Part shown: piece after piece, positions 51,502 to 63,554 of the stretch
Numbering within the stretch: the stretch's first letter is position 1
Layout of the letters: every line of letters starts with the position of its first letter
Source: Xestospongia bergquistia
Taxonomy: Eukaryota; Porifera; Demospongiae; Haplosclerida; Petrosiidae
Reading direction: 5' to 3'
Assembly (NCBI GenBank): GCA_963965975.1
Contig: OZ014413.1
Span: 6,889,501 to 6,953,500 of the forward strand
Length of the DNA stretch: 64,000 nt
The notes under the pieces: generated by a model
Databases searched by the model: none
What the model was told of the DNA's origin: nothing
The model's input: the letters and a program-made list of their open reading frames with translations, nothing else
Position numbers and translations under genes: made by a program

Positions 51502-52996
51502 ATGAAAAGAAGATTTTGTTCTTATTCAGTTCAGTGGATTAATTCCAAAGCAGCAGTCCTGATGATTTGGATAGCAATGGCAGTATATATCTACTGGACA
51601 CTATTACCTGATGGTGACATATCTTCAGGAATAAAGCAAGCTCCACATAAATATTCTCGTGCTGATGTTTACTTGATTTCAACACTTAGTATTTTTTACC
51701 CACTATTTGGATGGATTGCTGATGCATGGATTGAACAATATAGAGTTATTTTATATGGGTTTTATTCCTTAATAATAGGATGTATATTATTGACAGTATC
51801 TGTTATCATCATTGATCTAGATCTAATGGCTCATAAGTCTTCTTTGGACAAGCAAAGTCTTCAATTCATTTGGTACATCTGCAATAAATGCTAACATACT
51901 TTCTTTTATTACTGATCAAATGATGGGAGCATCAACTGATTAACTTACTGTTGCAGTACATTGATGGTTTGGAGTCTGACACTTCCTAATATGATTGCAC
52001 ACCACCAGCTGTGCATATTACAAAAATTACCCAAAAGCATTGACATCCATTTTTCTGTCTTTCTCTGGTCTTACTATTCCCCTCTCTAGCATATTTATTG
52101 ATCAACATTTGCTCAACAAAACACATCAGACAACTAACCCTTTTTAAAATATTGCTAAAGTACTCAACAATGCCAGAAAGAACAAGTATCCAGTAGTGTC
52201 TTTAACTACTGGGAGCTAAATATCCCATCACGGTTTAACCTAGGTAAGGATAAATATGGTGGTCCTTACTCAGAGGACCAATTATTTTTACATGTGCAAT
52301 GATACAGTTACCTGTACATATAAGAGCTTCTCAACAATATCACATGAGAGCTGAACACAATAGCATACTTAGATGTCTTTCAAGGGACCAAGCAAATTTT
52401 TTCAGTGAGATAGCTACATTTGGAATTCCACTATATCATTTCATTATAAGACCTATTCTACACAATATCACAAAGTATACTCCTAGTCTGTTGAAATTGA
52501 TTGGATTTGTTATCTTCTTTAAACTCTTAGGAATCATTGATATGGTAGCAATAGAGATTATAGGTCACCTTGAAAGTCAAAATGTGACTTGTATGTTTAA
52601 TGATAACATTGAAGTGGTTATGTCTCTCAATTATTACTGGAGCATAGTGCCACTAATTTCAAATGCTAATGGCAACCTATTTTTTTCTTGTTATTAATGA
52701 TTTTATTATTGCTCAATCTCCTCAACAAATGAAAGGGTTCTTATTTGGACTTTTTTATTCATTTGATGGTATGGCTACACTCATTGGATATAACCTTTAT
52801 TATCCTTTACATTTACTTTCTCAATAATTTCCTTGGTTTCTATTACCACCTCACTCAGACCCTCCTTCTCTCACTTGTGTTTGTTGTTTTCCTCATTCTA
52901 TTTAAGTGTTACAAACTGATGGTGAGAGATAATCCAGTTATTATCCACATGATATTGGAACTACATATCACTGCTTATATCAATCAGGATGAATAA
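51502..52996 (+). pseudogene. POT-like transporter, heavily broken (copy G)
   Basis: The N terminus is open for 130 codons (INSKAAVLMIWIAMAVYIYW, LSIFYPLFGWIADAWIEQYR). It is then broken in many places. Readable later parts are SFITDQMMGASTD, FGIPLYHFIIRPILHN, YTPSLLKLIGFV, IIAQSPQQMKGFLFGLFYSF, YHLTQTLLLSLVFVVFLIL and HITAYINQDE. The middle loop is partly deleted. It is closest to copy F, and complements it by preserving what copy F has lost at the N terminus. Confidence 0.8.
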
Positions 52997-52999
52997 CAT

Positions 53000-53480
53000 A
53001 GTTTAGAAAAAGGATCAAGTGAATCAGTTTCTGATTATGTATCTAAGCTGAAGAAGCTATCTGAATACTGCAAATTTTTGAGAAATTCTAAAACATATGG
53101 TTTGAGATCATGACATGTTTAAAATAGCAATGAATGCTGGGAGTGTGAACTAAACAGTGAGGTTGATATCAAATAGTGTTGTTAAAATAGTTAGTGTTAG
53201 ATTCAGCAGACAGTCAGGTAAAAGAGCAGTAATGTGTTACAAGTGTACATCATATTCATCGACCTTAGCAGTCTCAAAAGACCTAGAAGACAAAACAATC
53301 CTCAACAGGATCATCATTATTATGGTGGAAAACATACCTCAAAGGAATAGTAATTTAAGGATACAGAATGTCATCATTGTCATAAACAACACAAAAGTTT
53401 GTTCAAAGAAGAAAAGGACTCAAAAAGGCAAACATGTCACATCAGCAAGGAACACACTTTCTTGCTAGACGGAAGATAAT
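53000..53480 (+). mobile_element. Fossil LTR-retrotransposon gag fragment
   Basis: SESVSDYVSKLKKLSEYC is a typical end-of-gag helix of Ty3/gypsy-type elements. It is followed by a decayed double zinc-knuckle region (CYKC near 53240; CHHCHKQHK near 53375). It starts immediately after the tail of copy G. It is broken with many interruptions, and no LTR or pol was found. Confidence 0.55.
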
Positions 53481-54081
53481 AGGGAGTATCTTAGATATGC
53501 TACCTCTATAAGTAAGAATCACCCAATAATCGTGACAGTGAAAATAATAACAAAATAATGATTTACAGATCAAAATAAACACTACAGATATGCTATTAAT
53601 TGTTAATGTAAAGACATACAAGAGGCTATGGCCAACAAAAAGGCAGTACTTTAATTTTCATATTATCAATCCCAGTAGCTTTAAACCTGTTAAAATACTG
53701 TTATGGTATTTTAACGCTCACATTTTCGATCCCTGTACTGGTACATTAGCCACAGCCTATATATATCATCTAGGTAATTAGAAAAAACTTTCATTGTTAT
53801 CATTTAGCTAATTGTTAAGATAGCTAGTGGGTGTTTAAATAAGCCTCCATGACATTTTAACAGTTTTAAAAGTCTTATATTTTAATTGATGGAATACAAA
53901 CATTATTTTTGTCTTGGTCAATCCTATATAGATGAGGTGCTACTACGATAAGTGCATGAGTTGTTTTTTGGTCGTTTTCATCTATTCTTCATTTGTGTAA
54001 CTGATTTATCTGTCATACTATACCTGTTGATTCAAGTATTATACTTACTATACAAGATAAACAGAGATCAACTACAAAAAT
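53481..54081. other. Upstream region of copy H
   Basis: No confident gene. Other frames near 53950-54080 hold hydrophobic runs that may derive from a lost first helix of a transporter. Probably the promoter/5' UTR of copy H. Confidence 0.35.
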
Positions 54082-55695
54082 TTGTGCATTTGTTCGAAAG
54101 GAGCTCTTGTGGTAATGGCAACAAGCATGTTGCTAATAAATACAAGAATAATATCTGGTGGTCTTTCAATAAATTTCATTGATCACTATTCATATGCCAT
54201 CTTTGCTGTAATTGGACTTCACTATCTCTTTTATCCTCTTCTTGGTTTATTAAGTGAGAAATGGATGAGATATAAAGTCATACTGGTTGGAATAATATTA
54301 ATATTTGTTGGATTCTTTATTGGCATTGTTACATTAGTGACTTTATACTTTCTACATTTAAATGAGAATGCCGTAGTTGGCATATGTTTAGTTGCAGCTT
54401 TTCCACTCCTTTTTGGACACGGTCTATTTGAAGCTAATGTGATCCAATTTGGTACTGATCAACTTCAGTTTGCACCATCTCAACAGTTAAGTAGCTTTGT
54501 TTATTGGATTTTATACATTAATTATTCTTTAGTAGCTTTTATCTTGTTAATGGCATCAATTATTACAGCTACTGTTTATAAAAACATTGTTTACTTTACA
54601 TTCACTTGTATATTTGGATATGGTGTACTTATCATCATAATAGCAGTCTTGTCTTTTTGTTGTTTCAAACATCATTTGGTTATTGAGCCAGCTCAACGCA
54701 ACAATCCTATTAAACCAATCTGGAGAGTAATGAGGTATGCTTTAACTCACAAACAACCAGTGAGACGTAGTGCATTTACATATGGAGAGTTTCCACCATC
54801 CAGACTTGATCTAGGTAAAGAGAGATATGGAGGACCATTTACTACCGTACAAGTAGAGGATGTCAAAAGCTTTCTATATATACTTAGTATTCTTTTAGGG
54901 ACCTTTGGATTTGGATTTCATGACACTAAGAGCAAAATTGCTGATCAATACTTAATTTTTATGCCAACAGATGGTCCAAATAGTTTCAGTAAAAATCTTC
55001 TACTGATGTATCCTCTAACAGTGCCATATCTTTTCATTGTATTTGCTGTTCCTTTCTATCAATTTATAATAGTTCCTTTCTTTTCTCACTACATTCCTAG
55101 TATGTTGAAACGTATATGGATTGGACTATTGGCACTGTTAGTGGAGTCTATAATAACAAGTCTTATAAGCTATTTCATGACTAAAGATATCAGAAATGAT
55201 TTAATTGATGATATGTGTTTGACCTTCACTAACAACATAACCTTTCAAAATGAACTACAATCAGATATACTAACACTACCTTTCTATATCATGGCTCTTC
55301 CTCAGTTTTTGTCTGGTATTAGTATTTTCTTTGTTCAATTTACAAGTATTGAGTTTATTCTAGCTCAAGGTCCTCGTACTATGCAAGGATTGTTAATTGG
55401 AATAAGGTTTATGCACTTTAGCATTTACTGTTTAACATTAACATTATCTAGTTCTTGGTTAGGTTGTCACTGGGAATATTATGCTGTTAAATCAAGTGTT
55501 GTCTTAATCTTTGTCTTTGTTTATACTATTGCTGCATATAAATACAAGTATAGACAACGTAATGAACTATCTGATATCAATGAGAGATTGATCATTACAG
55601 AATATACTGAAAGACAACTAGACCAGAAATATGGCTTAGAAGAGGAAGACGATGATAATAGTGACTTGACTAGAAGTGATCTTAATTCTATTTAA
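54082..55695 (+). CDS. POT/SLC15-like transporter, intact (copy H)
   Basis: A single open exon of 537 residues with 11-12 hydrophobic helices. Family features are FYPLLGLLSEKWMRYKVIL, EANVIQFGTDQLQ, YWILYINYSLVAFILL (the family's FYxxINxGSL helix), RRSAFTYGEFPPSRLDLG, ERYGGPFTTVQVEDVKSF and IPSMLKRIWIGLL. Next is SIEFILAQGPRTMQGLLIG. The cytoplasmic tail is acidic (YGLEEEDDDNSDLTR). Members import di- and tripeptides or peptide-like molecules with protons across plasma or lysosomal membranes. Here TM1 reads GALVVMATSMLLINTRI, without the proton-coupling ExxER motif, so coupling may differ. The start was taken at the first in-frame Met; it gives a short N terminus. It is the most diverged copy in the window and the only fully open one. 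Confidence 0.88.
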   Translation: MCICSKGALVVMATSMLLINTRIISGGLSINFIDHYSYAIFAVIGLHYLFYPLLGLLSEKWMRYKVILVGIILIFVGFFIGIVTLVTLYFLHLNENAVVGICLVAAFPLLFGHGLFEANVIQFGTDQLQFAPSQQLSSFVYWILYINYSLVAFILLMASIITATVYKNIVYFTFTCIFGYGVLIIIIAVLSFCCFKHHLVIEPAQRNNPIKPIWRVMRYALTHKQPVRRSAFTYGEFPPSRLDLGKERYGGPFTTVQVEDVKSFLYILSILLGTFGFGFHDTKSKIADQYLIFMPTDGPNSFSKNLLLMYPLTVPYLFIVFAVPFYQFIIVPFFSHYIPSMLKRIWIGLLALLVESIITSLISYFMTKDIRNDLIDDMCLTFTNNITFQNELQSDILTLPFYIMALPQFLSGISIFFVQFTSIEFILAQGPRTMQGLLIGIRFMHFSIYCLTLTLSSSWLGCHWEYYAVKSSVVLIFVFVYTIAAYKYKYRQRNELSDINERLIITEYTERQLDQKYGLEEEDDDNSDLTRSDLNSI

Positions 55696-57399
55696 AAGCA
55701 TTTGCCTCTTTTTAAAATTCATATGAGTATTCCATGTTTATAACTGATTTATGTTATTATGTAGAATTATTATCTATCACAGCTAAAACAGCAATTTATG
55801 TATACTTTGTTTACCTGTGTGTATAGATAGAGTAAGGTTTGTTTATATAGATGTGTGTTTGCCTTTCATTCTAACTTTTAAAATGTAACTAAACCAAAAA
55901 TTTGATAATATTAAATTCAAAAACTATTAGTTTGTGTTCACTACATGTGAATTTGTTTTTTATTACAATTCTTAACTAAAAGCAATATTATGTACATCTT
56001 GTTTTCAAATGTTTATCAAGTTGACGAAATTGGATGTAAACATTAAAAATTTTTAAAAAAATGTAACTATTTTGACAGTAAAGCTGGTGGATTAATATTA
56101 TATATATATTATGCTTTGTAACCACTAACTTTTGATTTGATTATTACTTCATTTAATAGGTAAATGTAGATATTTAAATTTGTTTTTCATATACAATTAA
56201 TCTCATCTTGTTTCTAAAGCATAACAACAAAACCCAATCTAAATAGTGACATAAAAAGGCTGTTACTGCATTAATTAGTCTAAAGAGCTACTTGAAAGTC
56301 ACTTACTAATACATCCACTAGCATACAGTTCCATATAGTTCTCTTGTATTTAATAGTTATTTTTTCAATTTCTATAATATTATTTTTTTCTCTCACTACA
56401 TTACTAGTATGTTGAAATGTATATGGATTGAACATCTCTTAGGTCTGTACTATAGTTTTTTTCAGTATATTCTATAATAATAAATCGCTATTTCATATCA
56501 GGTAGTTCATTATGTCATCTGTATTGATATCTAGGTGCAGTGTTGTCATTATTTAATGCTAGACTTGTAAGTATAGACGACTAATGGTTGAAATAACATT
56601 TCATGTCTAAAATTGGTTTGAACTATTATGATGACTAATAATATATGCATGGTTTTTTCATAGATATGTATTTGTTATCTAAGTATATAAATAGAGAATT
56701 CTTCACATAATTTGTTTGTCTTCCAGTTTAATTTTTAAAAAATAAAAAACACTAAAACCATTAACAAATAATTATAATTTTATGTGAATGTACTATGAGG
56801 GTTAATGTATGTCAAAATTTATCAGCACTCATAATACTATTATAGTCACTTGCAAATATCAGGTATGTGCTTGCAGTATCAGTAGCATTAGTATGTAGGA
56901 AAAGCCAAGATTGTCAATTGAAATGTATTGGCAGTAAAGAATTAATGAAGCTGATCAATACCTATTAATCCGACTCTTTATAGTATCTCTTTATAATTAT
57001 AACTCATTATGACTTAGTTATTGATTGAGACATGATGTTTAAGCATCAAAGACACATTTAGCCAAATGATGAGTTTGTTCATCTTTTCTTCAGCCTCTAC
57101 TGCTTTGTAGCTCACAATAACTCAACATTCATTACCTAATCAATCTAACATTTTTTTTCTCTAATCTCTAAAATAAACAATTATTTGCAAACTTTCTGTA
57201 ATTTTTTCTAAATATACGTTTGTAATTTCGTTATTTAGCAACGTGCTAAACGTTTGGGCTCGAGGTGCCTGACATTGTATCAGTTTGGAATAATCTACTA
57301 TTATTCTTTTTACTACAGCGTATTTATCGTGGTAATCTTGAAGCCAGACGGTATGCAAGGGTAAGGAACGTCTGGACAAACTCGCATTTATCCTAGTGA
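55696..57399. other. 3' flank of copy H with a small transporter scrap
   Basis: Mostly A+T-rich noncoding. At about 56392-56450 the words TCTCACTACATTACTAGTAT and GTTGAAATGTATATGGATTG repeat copy H at 55085-55130 (HYIPSMLKRIWIG), a short duplicated fragment. Nothing else coding. Confidence 0.5.
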
Positions 57400-58723
57400 T
57401 CTAGACCCTCCTACTTTTTGATAAATTAATGGATTGTTGATGTACTCTGAAGCTACATTGGATAAGTATACAGGAGAACAGATTGAAGTCTAGGATCTAT
57501 AGATGCTGATGTGATCTACTAGAATCAGTATAAACAGTTATGATTGTTAGTAGGCAAAATCATTCTTAGGCCAAGATTGGCTACCGGAAGTAAAGTTGGA
57601 CTGCTTAGGCCTACATTCTCTCCAGTTCTAAAGAGTCAATGGCAAGGTGAATTTAGAATAAGTCAAGAAACTATGGCTAAATGTATCTATAGTTTGATGT
57701 AAAACTGAAATTTCTCTAAGCTTGTTCAGTTTCTCTGGCTTTAGAAGTGAAGCTCAATTGAGAACTTGATCATCTGTAGGTGGATGGAATTATTGAATTA
57801 GTGTAATTTTGTGATTGGGCTGTATGAATGGTTACTGTCATGAAGTACACTTAATCAGTTCTTTTTGCATAGATTACAGGGTCACAATCAAGCAATCAGC
57901 TAAAAAAGGATATCTACCCACTTCAAAGAATTCATAATTTGTGTGCCTCTGTTTCTGAGCAACATTTAGCAAGTCCAATCCTGCTCATATCAACAGATTG
58001 TTTTGGAGGAAGAATCAAAGCAGTACATGATAGTCAACATGCACAAGGACAATCAACAGATTCTCTCAATAAATGTATAGTACATTTTCGGTATGAACAT
58101 AATTATATATATATATCACAATTGAAGATCTTAACTGTTATTCTGAAACTACTTGGAACCTACTGGCTCATAAGCTTGAAAGTTTAAGTTGCCGCAAGAA
58201 AAGAAGTGAATCATAGTACTGTTGGTATAAAAATTGATTTTGCTTGATGATATTTTTTATTTGCAATTAAATTCAAGTGTTATTATGCAAGACTAAGAAA
58301 GATGTCAACCATTTTCACAAATTTATTGAACAGGTATATTTTTGTGTTATCTTATGCACTTTGATATGATCACTGTAATGTCACTTTTAAAAAAAAATCA
58401 AGGCTTACCATGAGTTAAGATTGTTCTTTCCAGGAACTCATTTCAATAATATTACATAATTCATTTCAAACTCCTTCCAATTGAACTGTAGAATTTCCAA
58501 TTTGCTTTTTTTTCTGCCAAATAATGTCAATTTATAGATATTGCAGCAAAAGAAAGTCACAAAATCTGCAGATATTAATGCTTAGGAGTAATTTTACACA
58601 GACTTTTAGTTAATTGTGATTAAAAAGTATCATTTTTTAGCAGAAACAAATATTGCTAAAAATAATGTAAATTATAGAAATGGTGCAGAAAAATTTTCCA
58701 ATCCGCAAAATGTTTATTGTTTA
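57400..58723. other. Intergenic, no supported gene
   Basis: A repeat-end-like ACCCTCCTACTTTTTGATAA at about 57407 recalls the 8.3/10.3 kb repeat. An open stretch at about 57935-58080 (ASVSEQHLASPILLISTDCF, HAQGQSTDSL) resembles a coding exon in composition, but lacks splice support and a recognisable domain. Confidence 0.35.
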
Positions 58724-59952
58724 TTAACTATTTAAGTACAATGATTTCATTAGTGTCACTATGTCTTGTGGAAGACAAAATTCTTCGATTGTTGGGACAG
58801 TGAAGTTGAGAAGTACTTGTCCTCCATGAATTGTATCAGTCCAAGGCACATAATCACAATTTAGTCTTTGCCTTGATGGCTTCCATTTTCTACAATAAGT
58901 ACCATCATACCACCTCACTTGTATATGACTGTCGTCCTTTCCACCTGCAACCAGGATGATATGTTCTACTACTTGGTCTTGATCTGTTGCTCTCCTACTT
59001 TGCCTGGTTTCTCTTCTTCTTTTTCGTCCAATATAAACCTGTAATTATCGAAGGGATACAGTACATACTATCAATGAATGATCTTGAAATTTCAAGACAA
59101 TTGTTTTTGAAGATTAGTATATATGCTATCAATGATCTTGAAATTTCAAGACAATACTTTTCAAAGGCATAGATTACACGCTATCAATGATCTTAATATT
59201 TCAAGACAATAGTGTTTGAAGGTTAGTGTACATGCTATCAATGATCTTGAAATTTCAAGAAAATACTTTTCAAAGGCATAGATTACATGTTATCAATGAT
59301 CTTGAAATTTTAAGACAATAGTTTTTGAAGGCATAGAGTATATGCTATCAATGATCTTGAAATTTTTAAGACAGTAACAGTCTTTGAAGCCATAGAATAC
59401 ATGCTATCAATGATCTTGAAATTTCAAGATAGTTTTCAAAGGCATAGTGTACATGCTATCTATGATCTTGAAGTTACAAGATAATAGTTTTTGAAGGCAC
59501 ATATAATACTCATGAATGAGGATACGATGATGTTTATGGAGATGTTGTAAGCTCTTTTTCTCACCTTTGGTATCTCTTTATCGCTACAGTCTTGAAGTTT
59601 ATTATGTAAATATGTTCATGAATACAACAGTTTGATTGATAAGGGACAGATGAAGGTAATGGTTACAATAAGGACAGATTCAACATCAATTCTGACATAA
59701 AAGCAATTCCAACATATGGAAAGTTATTCTCTATACAAACAAGTCACTTGAGACAAGTATAATGCTGTCAATGGTACATATGTTCTAACCTTCAACAGAT
59801 TTAGCCTCCAGGTTCTCAAGAAGCATTTTTGACGATGTTTTCTCTGCTTCAGACAAACATAAATATTTAGGAAGACCATCATAGAGAGGAGATAAGTCCA
59901 GTTTGTCCAACTTGGGTTTTAGCAGAACTGGTGATAAGCCATCAGGAATCTC
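58724..59952 (-). CDS. Uncharacterised protein, last three exons
   Basis: Minus-strand exons 59952-59790, 59590-59565 and 59038-58724 have GT-AG ends and exactly fitting phases (0, 1, 0), giving 167 codons to a TAA. The sequence begins EIPDGLSPVLLKPKLDKLDL, passes SEAEKTSSKMLLENLE, has a basic patch YIGRKRRRETRQSRR (a possible nuclear signal) and continues VVEHIILVAGGKDD. The best-conserved-looking core is IQVRWYDGTYCRKWKPSRQR, then DYVPWTDTIHGGQVL. That core, with repeated Trp/Tyr and Gly turns, might be a small Tudor- or chromo-like barrel; this is only an impression. Upstream exons are not resolved; an open stretch at about 60060-59970 (SVVVVDFDVLSPELFPST) may be one. The second intron is filled by a palindrome-bearing minisatellite. 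Confidence 0.6.
59060..59495. repeat. Minisatellite, about 56-bp unit, 8 copies, with a CTTGAAATTTCAAG palindrome
   Basis: Units share CTATCAATGATCTTGAAATT followed by TCAAGACAATA-like sequence, then GTTTTTGAAGGCATAG or TTTTCAAAGGCATAG, alternating. CTTGAAATTTCAAG is a perfect 14-bp palindrome, kept in most units. It lies inside the second intron of the minus-strand gene. Confidence 0.9.
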
Positions 59953-60400
59953 CTAATGAAGAAAGGAACAGTTTGAGCAGATGCAGTCTCAGTGGAGGGA
60001 AATAACTCTGGGCTAAGAACGTCAAAGTCCACTACCACCACAGAATTGTCGCTCTGTTCACAATCATTACTTCAACAACAAGAAGAGAACTATATCCTCC
60101 AACAGTACATTGAGGATCTAAGTCATTAGAAGTACACTGACTAAATTAACGATAAAGGATAGAGAAGAATCAGACATTATCGATCACTATATTCTTTTAC
60201 ACCTGAGATCCAACGACTGAACTACGTGCGTACATGACATAAGACACATGTCTTCGATACGTATGCGTGAACAATTTCACACATTCATATATTTGTGACA
60301 TTGAACACGAGTCTTATCTCTTACGCAGATGTGCCAAGTTTGTTTCGTACCATGTCTTTTTCAGCAAACCTTGATAATTTCTATTGTTGACTTCTGTCAA
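59953..60400. other. Upstream side of the minus-strand gene, unresolved
   Basis: Contains one candidate exon piece (see the uncharacterised protein) and a more mixed-composition patch at 60180-60330. No definite feature. Confidence 0.3.
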
Positions 60401-60404
60401 AACA

Positions 60405-61312
60405 GTGGTAGTTTGAGCCAGGTTAAGACAAGCAACTTTACTTACAGAAAGGAGGACGACCATTATGTGGTGTTGGCAAATACCAAAAAAAAAGTTGGTC
60501 CAATACTAAACAATAAAAACATACTGTCAAAATGGCAAGCAGTATGTAGTGGTAAGTCATTTCATATTATGGATTAAATACTGAACAACAAGAATGCATA
60601 ATTGTCATAGTGAAGTCAGAGGGAAGTGGTATCAGCAATTACTGTCTGCAGTGGCAAAAAAAGCTTAAATGAGGTACATCTTAAAGACAAATGATCTTGT
60701 ATATATTTTGCTGACACTACTATATAATCCTTATAAATCAACTCTATTTCAGATCACTAGTTTTACATGTTTATTAAAGGCTATTAACACAGCAGCTAGA
60801 TTAGGAATTTATTTCATGCTTTACCATATTCCACTTGACTACTCTATACTGTATGAAGCTCAAAAGTTACTGCTAGATTGAGGTATGACAGTTGAAGTAG
60901 CTTTTATCAAACAAAGAACAAAATCAGAAAATAGTATGTTAAAATTTGTATATTTAATATTTTAATTTTTATTTATTATAAAGGTTTAATATTTAAACCA
61001 GTACTTGCTCCAGTTCTTATTGCTGCTCATCATGTTAATAGGCATTTGCCATCATTGGACATTGATAATATCTTCAGTGATGAAAATGACTTTTATAAGC
61101 TCACTAATAAGTTAACTGAGAAAGGAGACTACATCCTTTATATGGGCTCTTCACCAGGTACTAACAGATATAATTGTCATGATTATGTAGGCTGTGTTGC
61201 CTATCTATTGAAAGATGAACAGAATGCAGCAGTCATTGGATCCTTTAGAGATATGACTAAAGCTAAAAGGGTACTGAATAAGAAAACATTGGAAGAAGTA
61301 ACCACAAATTAG
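60405..61312 (+). pseudogene. Uncharacterised gene, probably broken
   Basis: Three exon-like stretches. The first, about 60405-60551, ends at an AGTG|GTAAGT donor: FTYRKEDDHYVVLANTKKKV, GPILNNKNILSKWQAV. The second, about 60753-60933, reads TSFTCLLKAINTAARLGIYF and LYEAQKLLLD, has an in-frame TGA, then GMTVEVAFIKQRTKSEN. The third, 60985-61312, reads LIFKPVLAPVLIAAHHVNRH, YILYMGSSPGTNRYNCHDYV, VIGSFRDMTKAKRVL and ends with TAG. The second and third join in phase 1; the first does not fit directly. I recognise no domain. One stop in an otherwise well-kept frame suggests recent loss, or an unresolved exon border. Confidence 0.45.
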
Positions 61313-61429
61313 TGTGAAGATATAAACACAGCTGTTAAAGTAAATCTTTTCAAATTAATTTATAACTAAGTATCAAGATCATATGTTCAGATTAGTTACC
61401 ATTAGAGATTGTTTACATTGAACAATACA

Positions 61430-61850
61430 GTGTGTTGTTTTGAAATTACAAGATATTTTAGACATTAAAATTTTAAGATGCTTTCATTACCCTACTTTTA
61501 CACTTAATAGTATGGTAGCAATTTTGGAATTTTCAGATAATTTAGACATGTTCATCACATTTTAATTTTACAATTTGGTTTCTTAAAATTTCAAGATGCT
61601 TTTCAATATTCTACCATTATACTTTATAGTATGTTAGCAATCTTGCAATTTCAAGATAATTTAGAAATGTTTGTCACATTCTAATTTTATAGACTCTAGT
61701 TTGGTATCTTGAAATTTCAAGATAATTTAGACATGTTTGTCACCTTTTAATTTTATATTTTGGTTTCTTGAAATTTCAAGATGATTTTCATTATTCTACT
61801 ACATACTTTATAGTGTGCTAGCAATCTTGAAATTTCAAGATGCTGTATAT
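61430..61850. repeat. Second minisatellite with the CTTGAAATTTCAAG palindrome
   Basis: Alternating half-units of about 55-65 bp. One carries AAGATAATTTAGACATGTTT and CACATTTTAATTTTA, the other AAGATGCTTTTCATTATTCT and ACTTTATAGTATG-TTAGCAA. CTTGAAATTTCAAG is intact in about four places and mutated in others. The spacer is unrelated to that at 59060-59495; only the palindrome is shared. Confidence 0.8.
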
Positions 61851-62999
61851 ATTTCGTTGTTAATATGTCTTTATCACAGATGTCTTCTATCTAACTGCCT
61901 GGAGCAAGACTTCAAAGTGACAACTTTTCGACTTAAGATATATATATATCTTAAATTTTAATCAATATAAGATGATAATTTAGCTAACAATTTGTTATGT
62001 ATAAAATGTTATTACTAGATGAAAAAAATTTGCAGAAAAAATGTCATTTCTACAATTTTTTCCAAAATTTAAAGCAATTTTGCATAAAATAAATTGTAAT
62101 TGTAAACTCTCCGATGAAAATACAAAAGGTTTTCATAAATACCTACTAACTTTTTTGCATAACAATTACTAAAAACAAGCAAGCTGGGCATGCTAATTAC
62201 TCAGAAACAACTTTTTCCTGAAAACAGTTAGCATGGAATTAATTATAGTGCAGGCTATAGTTACAAACATTATGAGAACATAATAATATATATATTACCA
62301 CTTTCGTTGCAATGGCAGGAGGCACTGTTGTTATTGTAGTAGGAATAGTTCCGCTCTACTTTTTTTCTGAAAAGAAAACATAAGTAACTTTCAATGAAGC
62401 ATCTAACAATGGTAATTTCATTTGTGAGAATCGAATCAAGAAAATAGGCCTCTAATTTTCCTGCTCTAATGAGGAAGATAGTTGCTGTTTTGTTGTTATT
62501 GTTGCTGTTCCAACAATTCCCTCTACATCTGCTACATAAGTTAATTATTAGCTAAGCTCGCAGAACTATATTTGCATATGACAACATTTACTTCACAATT
62601 TCTTTTTAGAGCAACATCAGCTGAGATAAAAGACAAGATTTGCATGCTCATTGTTGGATTAAATTAAGAAGACGTCTTTATGGTCGTTGCTTCCACTTGA
62701 CTGGAGTAATATAGGAACAATCACAGGCTTATTAAATGTAACTACTAGTTTGGTAGTGCTTGATGCCTGTATCCAATAGTAACATTCTACCAAGCTATCA
62801 AGTGAGCATAAAGCATAATCTCTCCCTAGTGATACCACACAACAAGGTAATATGTTGACATAAGAAGTTTTATATAAGTATGTTGATAAATAAGCTCCTT
62901 AAAGTTTTATTTGATTAATGAGACCATGTGAAGTTAAAGTATATTAATTCACTACTTGTCAGTGTGGTTTGGCTATTCTAATAGAAACAATAAACTCAA
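61851..62999. other. Intergenic, no supported gene
   Basis: A+T-rich. A Thr/Gln-coding trinucleotide-like patch (TGTTGTTATTGTTGCTG) at about 62493 and a short open hydrophobic stretch near 62315 are seen. Neither has splice or domain support. Confidence 0.4.
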
Positions 63000-63005
63000 T
63001 AATAT

Positions 63006-63058
<53 letters not shown>
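63000..63058. repeat. (AT)n microsatellite
   Basis: A nearly uninterrupted TATATA run with one A-rich interruption near 63019. Confidence 0.95.
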
Positions 63059-63059
<1 letters not shown>

Positions 63060-63554
63060 TTTTATTAAATGCTTCATAGTCCGTGTCGAAACTATTAAGA
63101 GTGAAACTTTATCAAAACAAACAAGTATCTTGTTACGTGTGTCTCTCCTCCTCATTGACTACGCATGTATTATTTGTCGGAAATATGACGATTGTATTTG
63201 ACCTCTTTATTAGTTAAAAAAAGAAATTTTTATAATGCTGCGAGGCCTGTCACTATGAAATTTAAAATAGGACTGTCTTACACAACACATTCTTGTCCTC
63301 ATCATTTAAGTAGGCCTGTATCATGCTACTTTGAAGATATGCTTTGAACTTTGCAAAGCTTTGTAAATCGTCAGTGTTTCTTTTTCATTGTTATTTTCAT
63401 TTCATTTCGAAAAAAAAACACTCAATAGAGCGTATATGATAATACAGCATGACATGGTTAGTGGAAGGGTTGATAAATAATATGTCATAAATATAATTTT
63501 AAAAATTGAAAATTAAGAATGGATTAGATATTCTATATATAATTATGCATCAGC
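63059..63554. other. Intergenic, no gene seen
   Basis: A+T-rich with no supported coding frame. Confidence 0.4.

Noticed and set aside
53590-53781. Open plus-strand frame before copy H
   Set aside because: No domain, no splice sites and ordinary A+T-rich composition.
57161-57379. Minus-strand frame with basic N terminus
   Set aside because: Short, no homology recognised and no splice support; the patch is only less A+T-rich than its surroundings.
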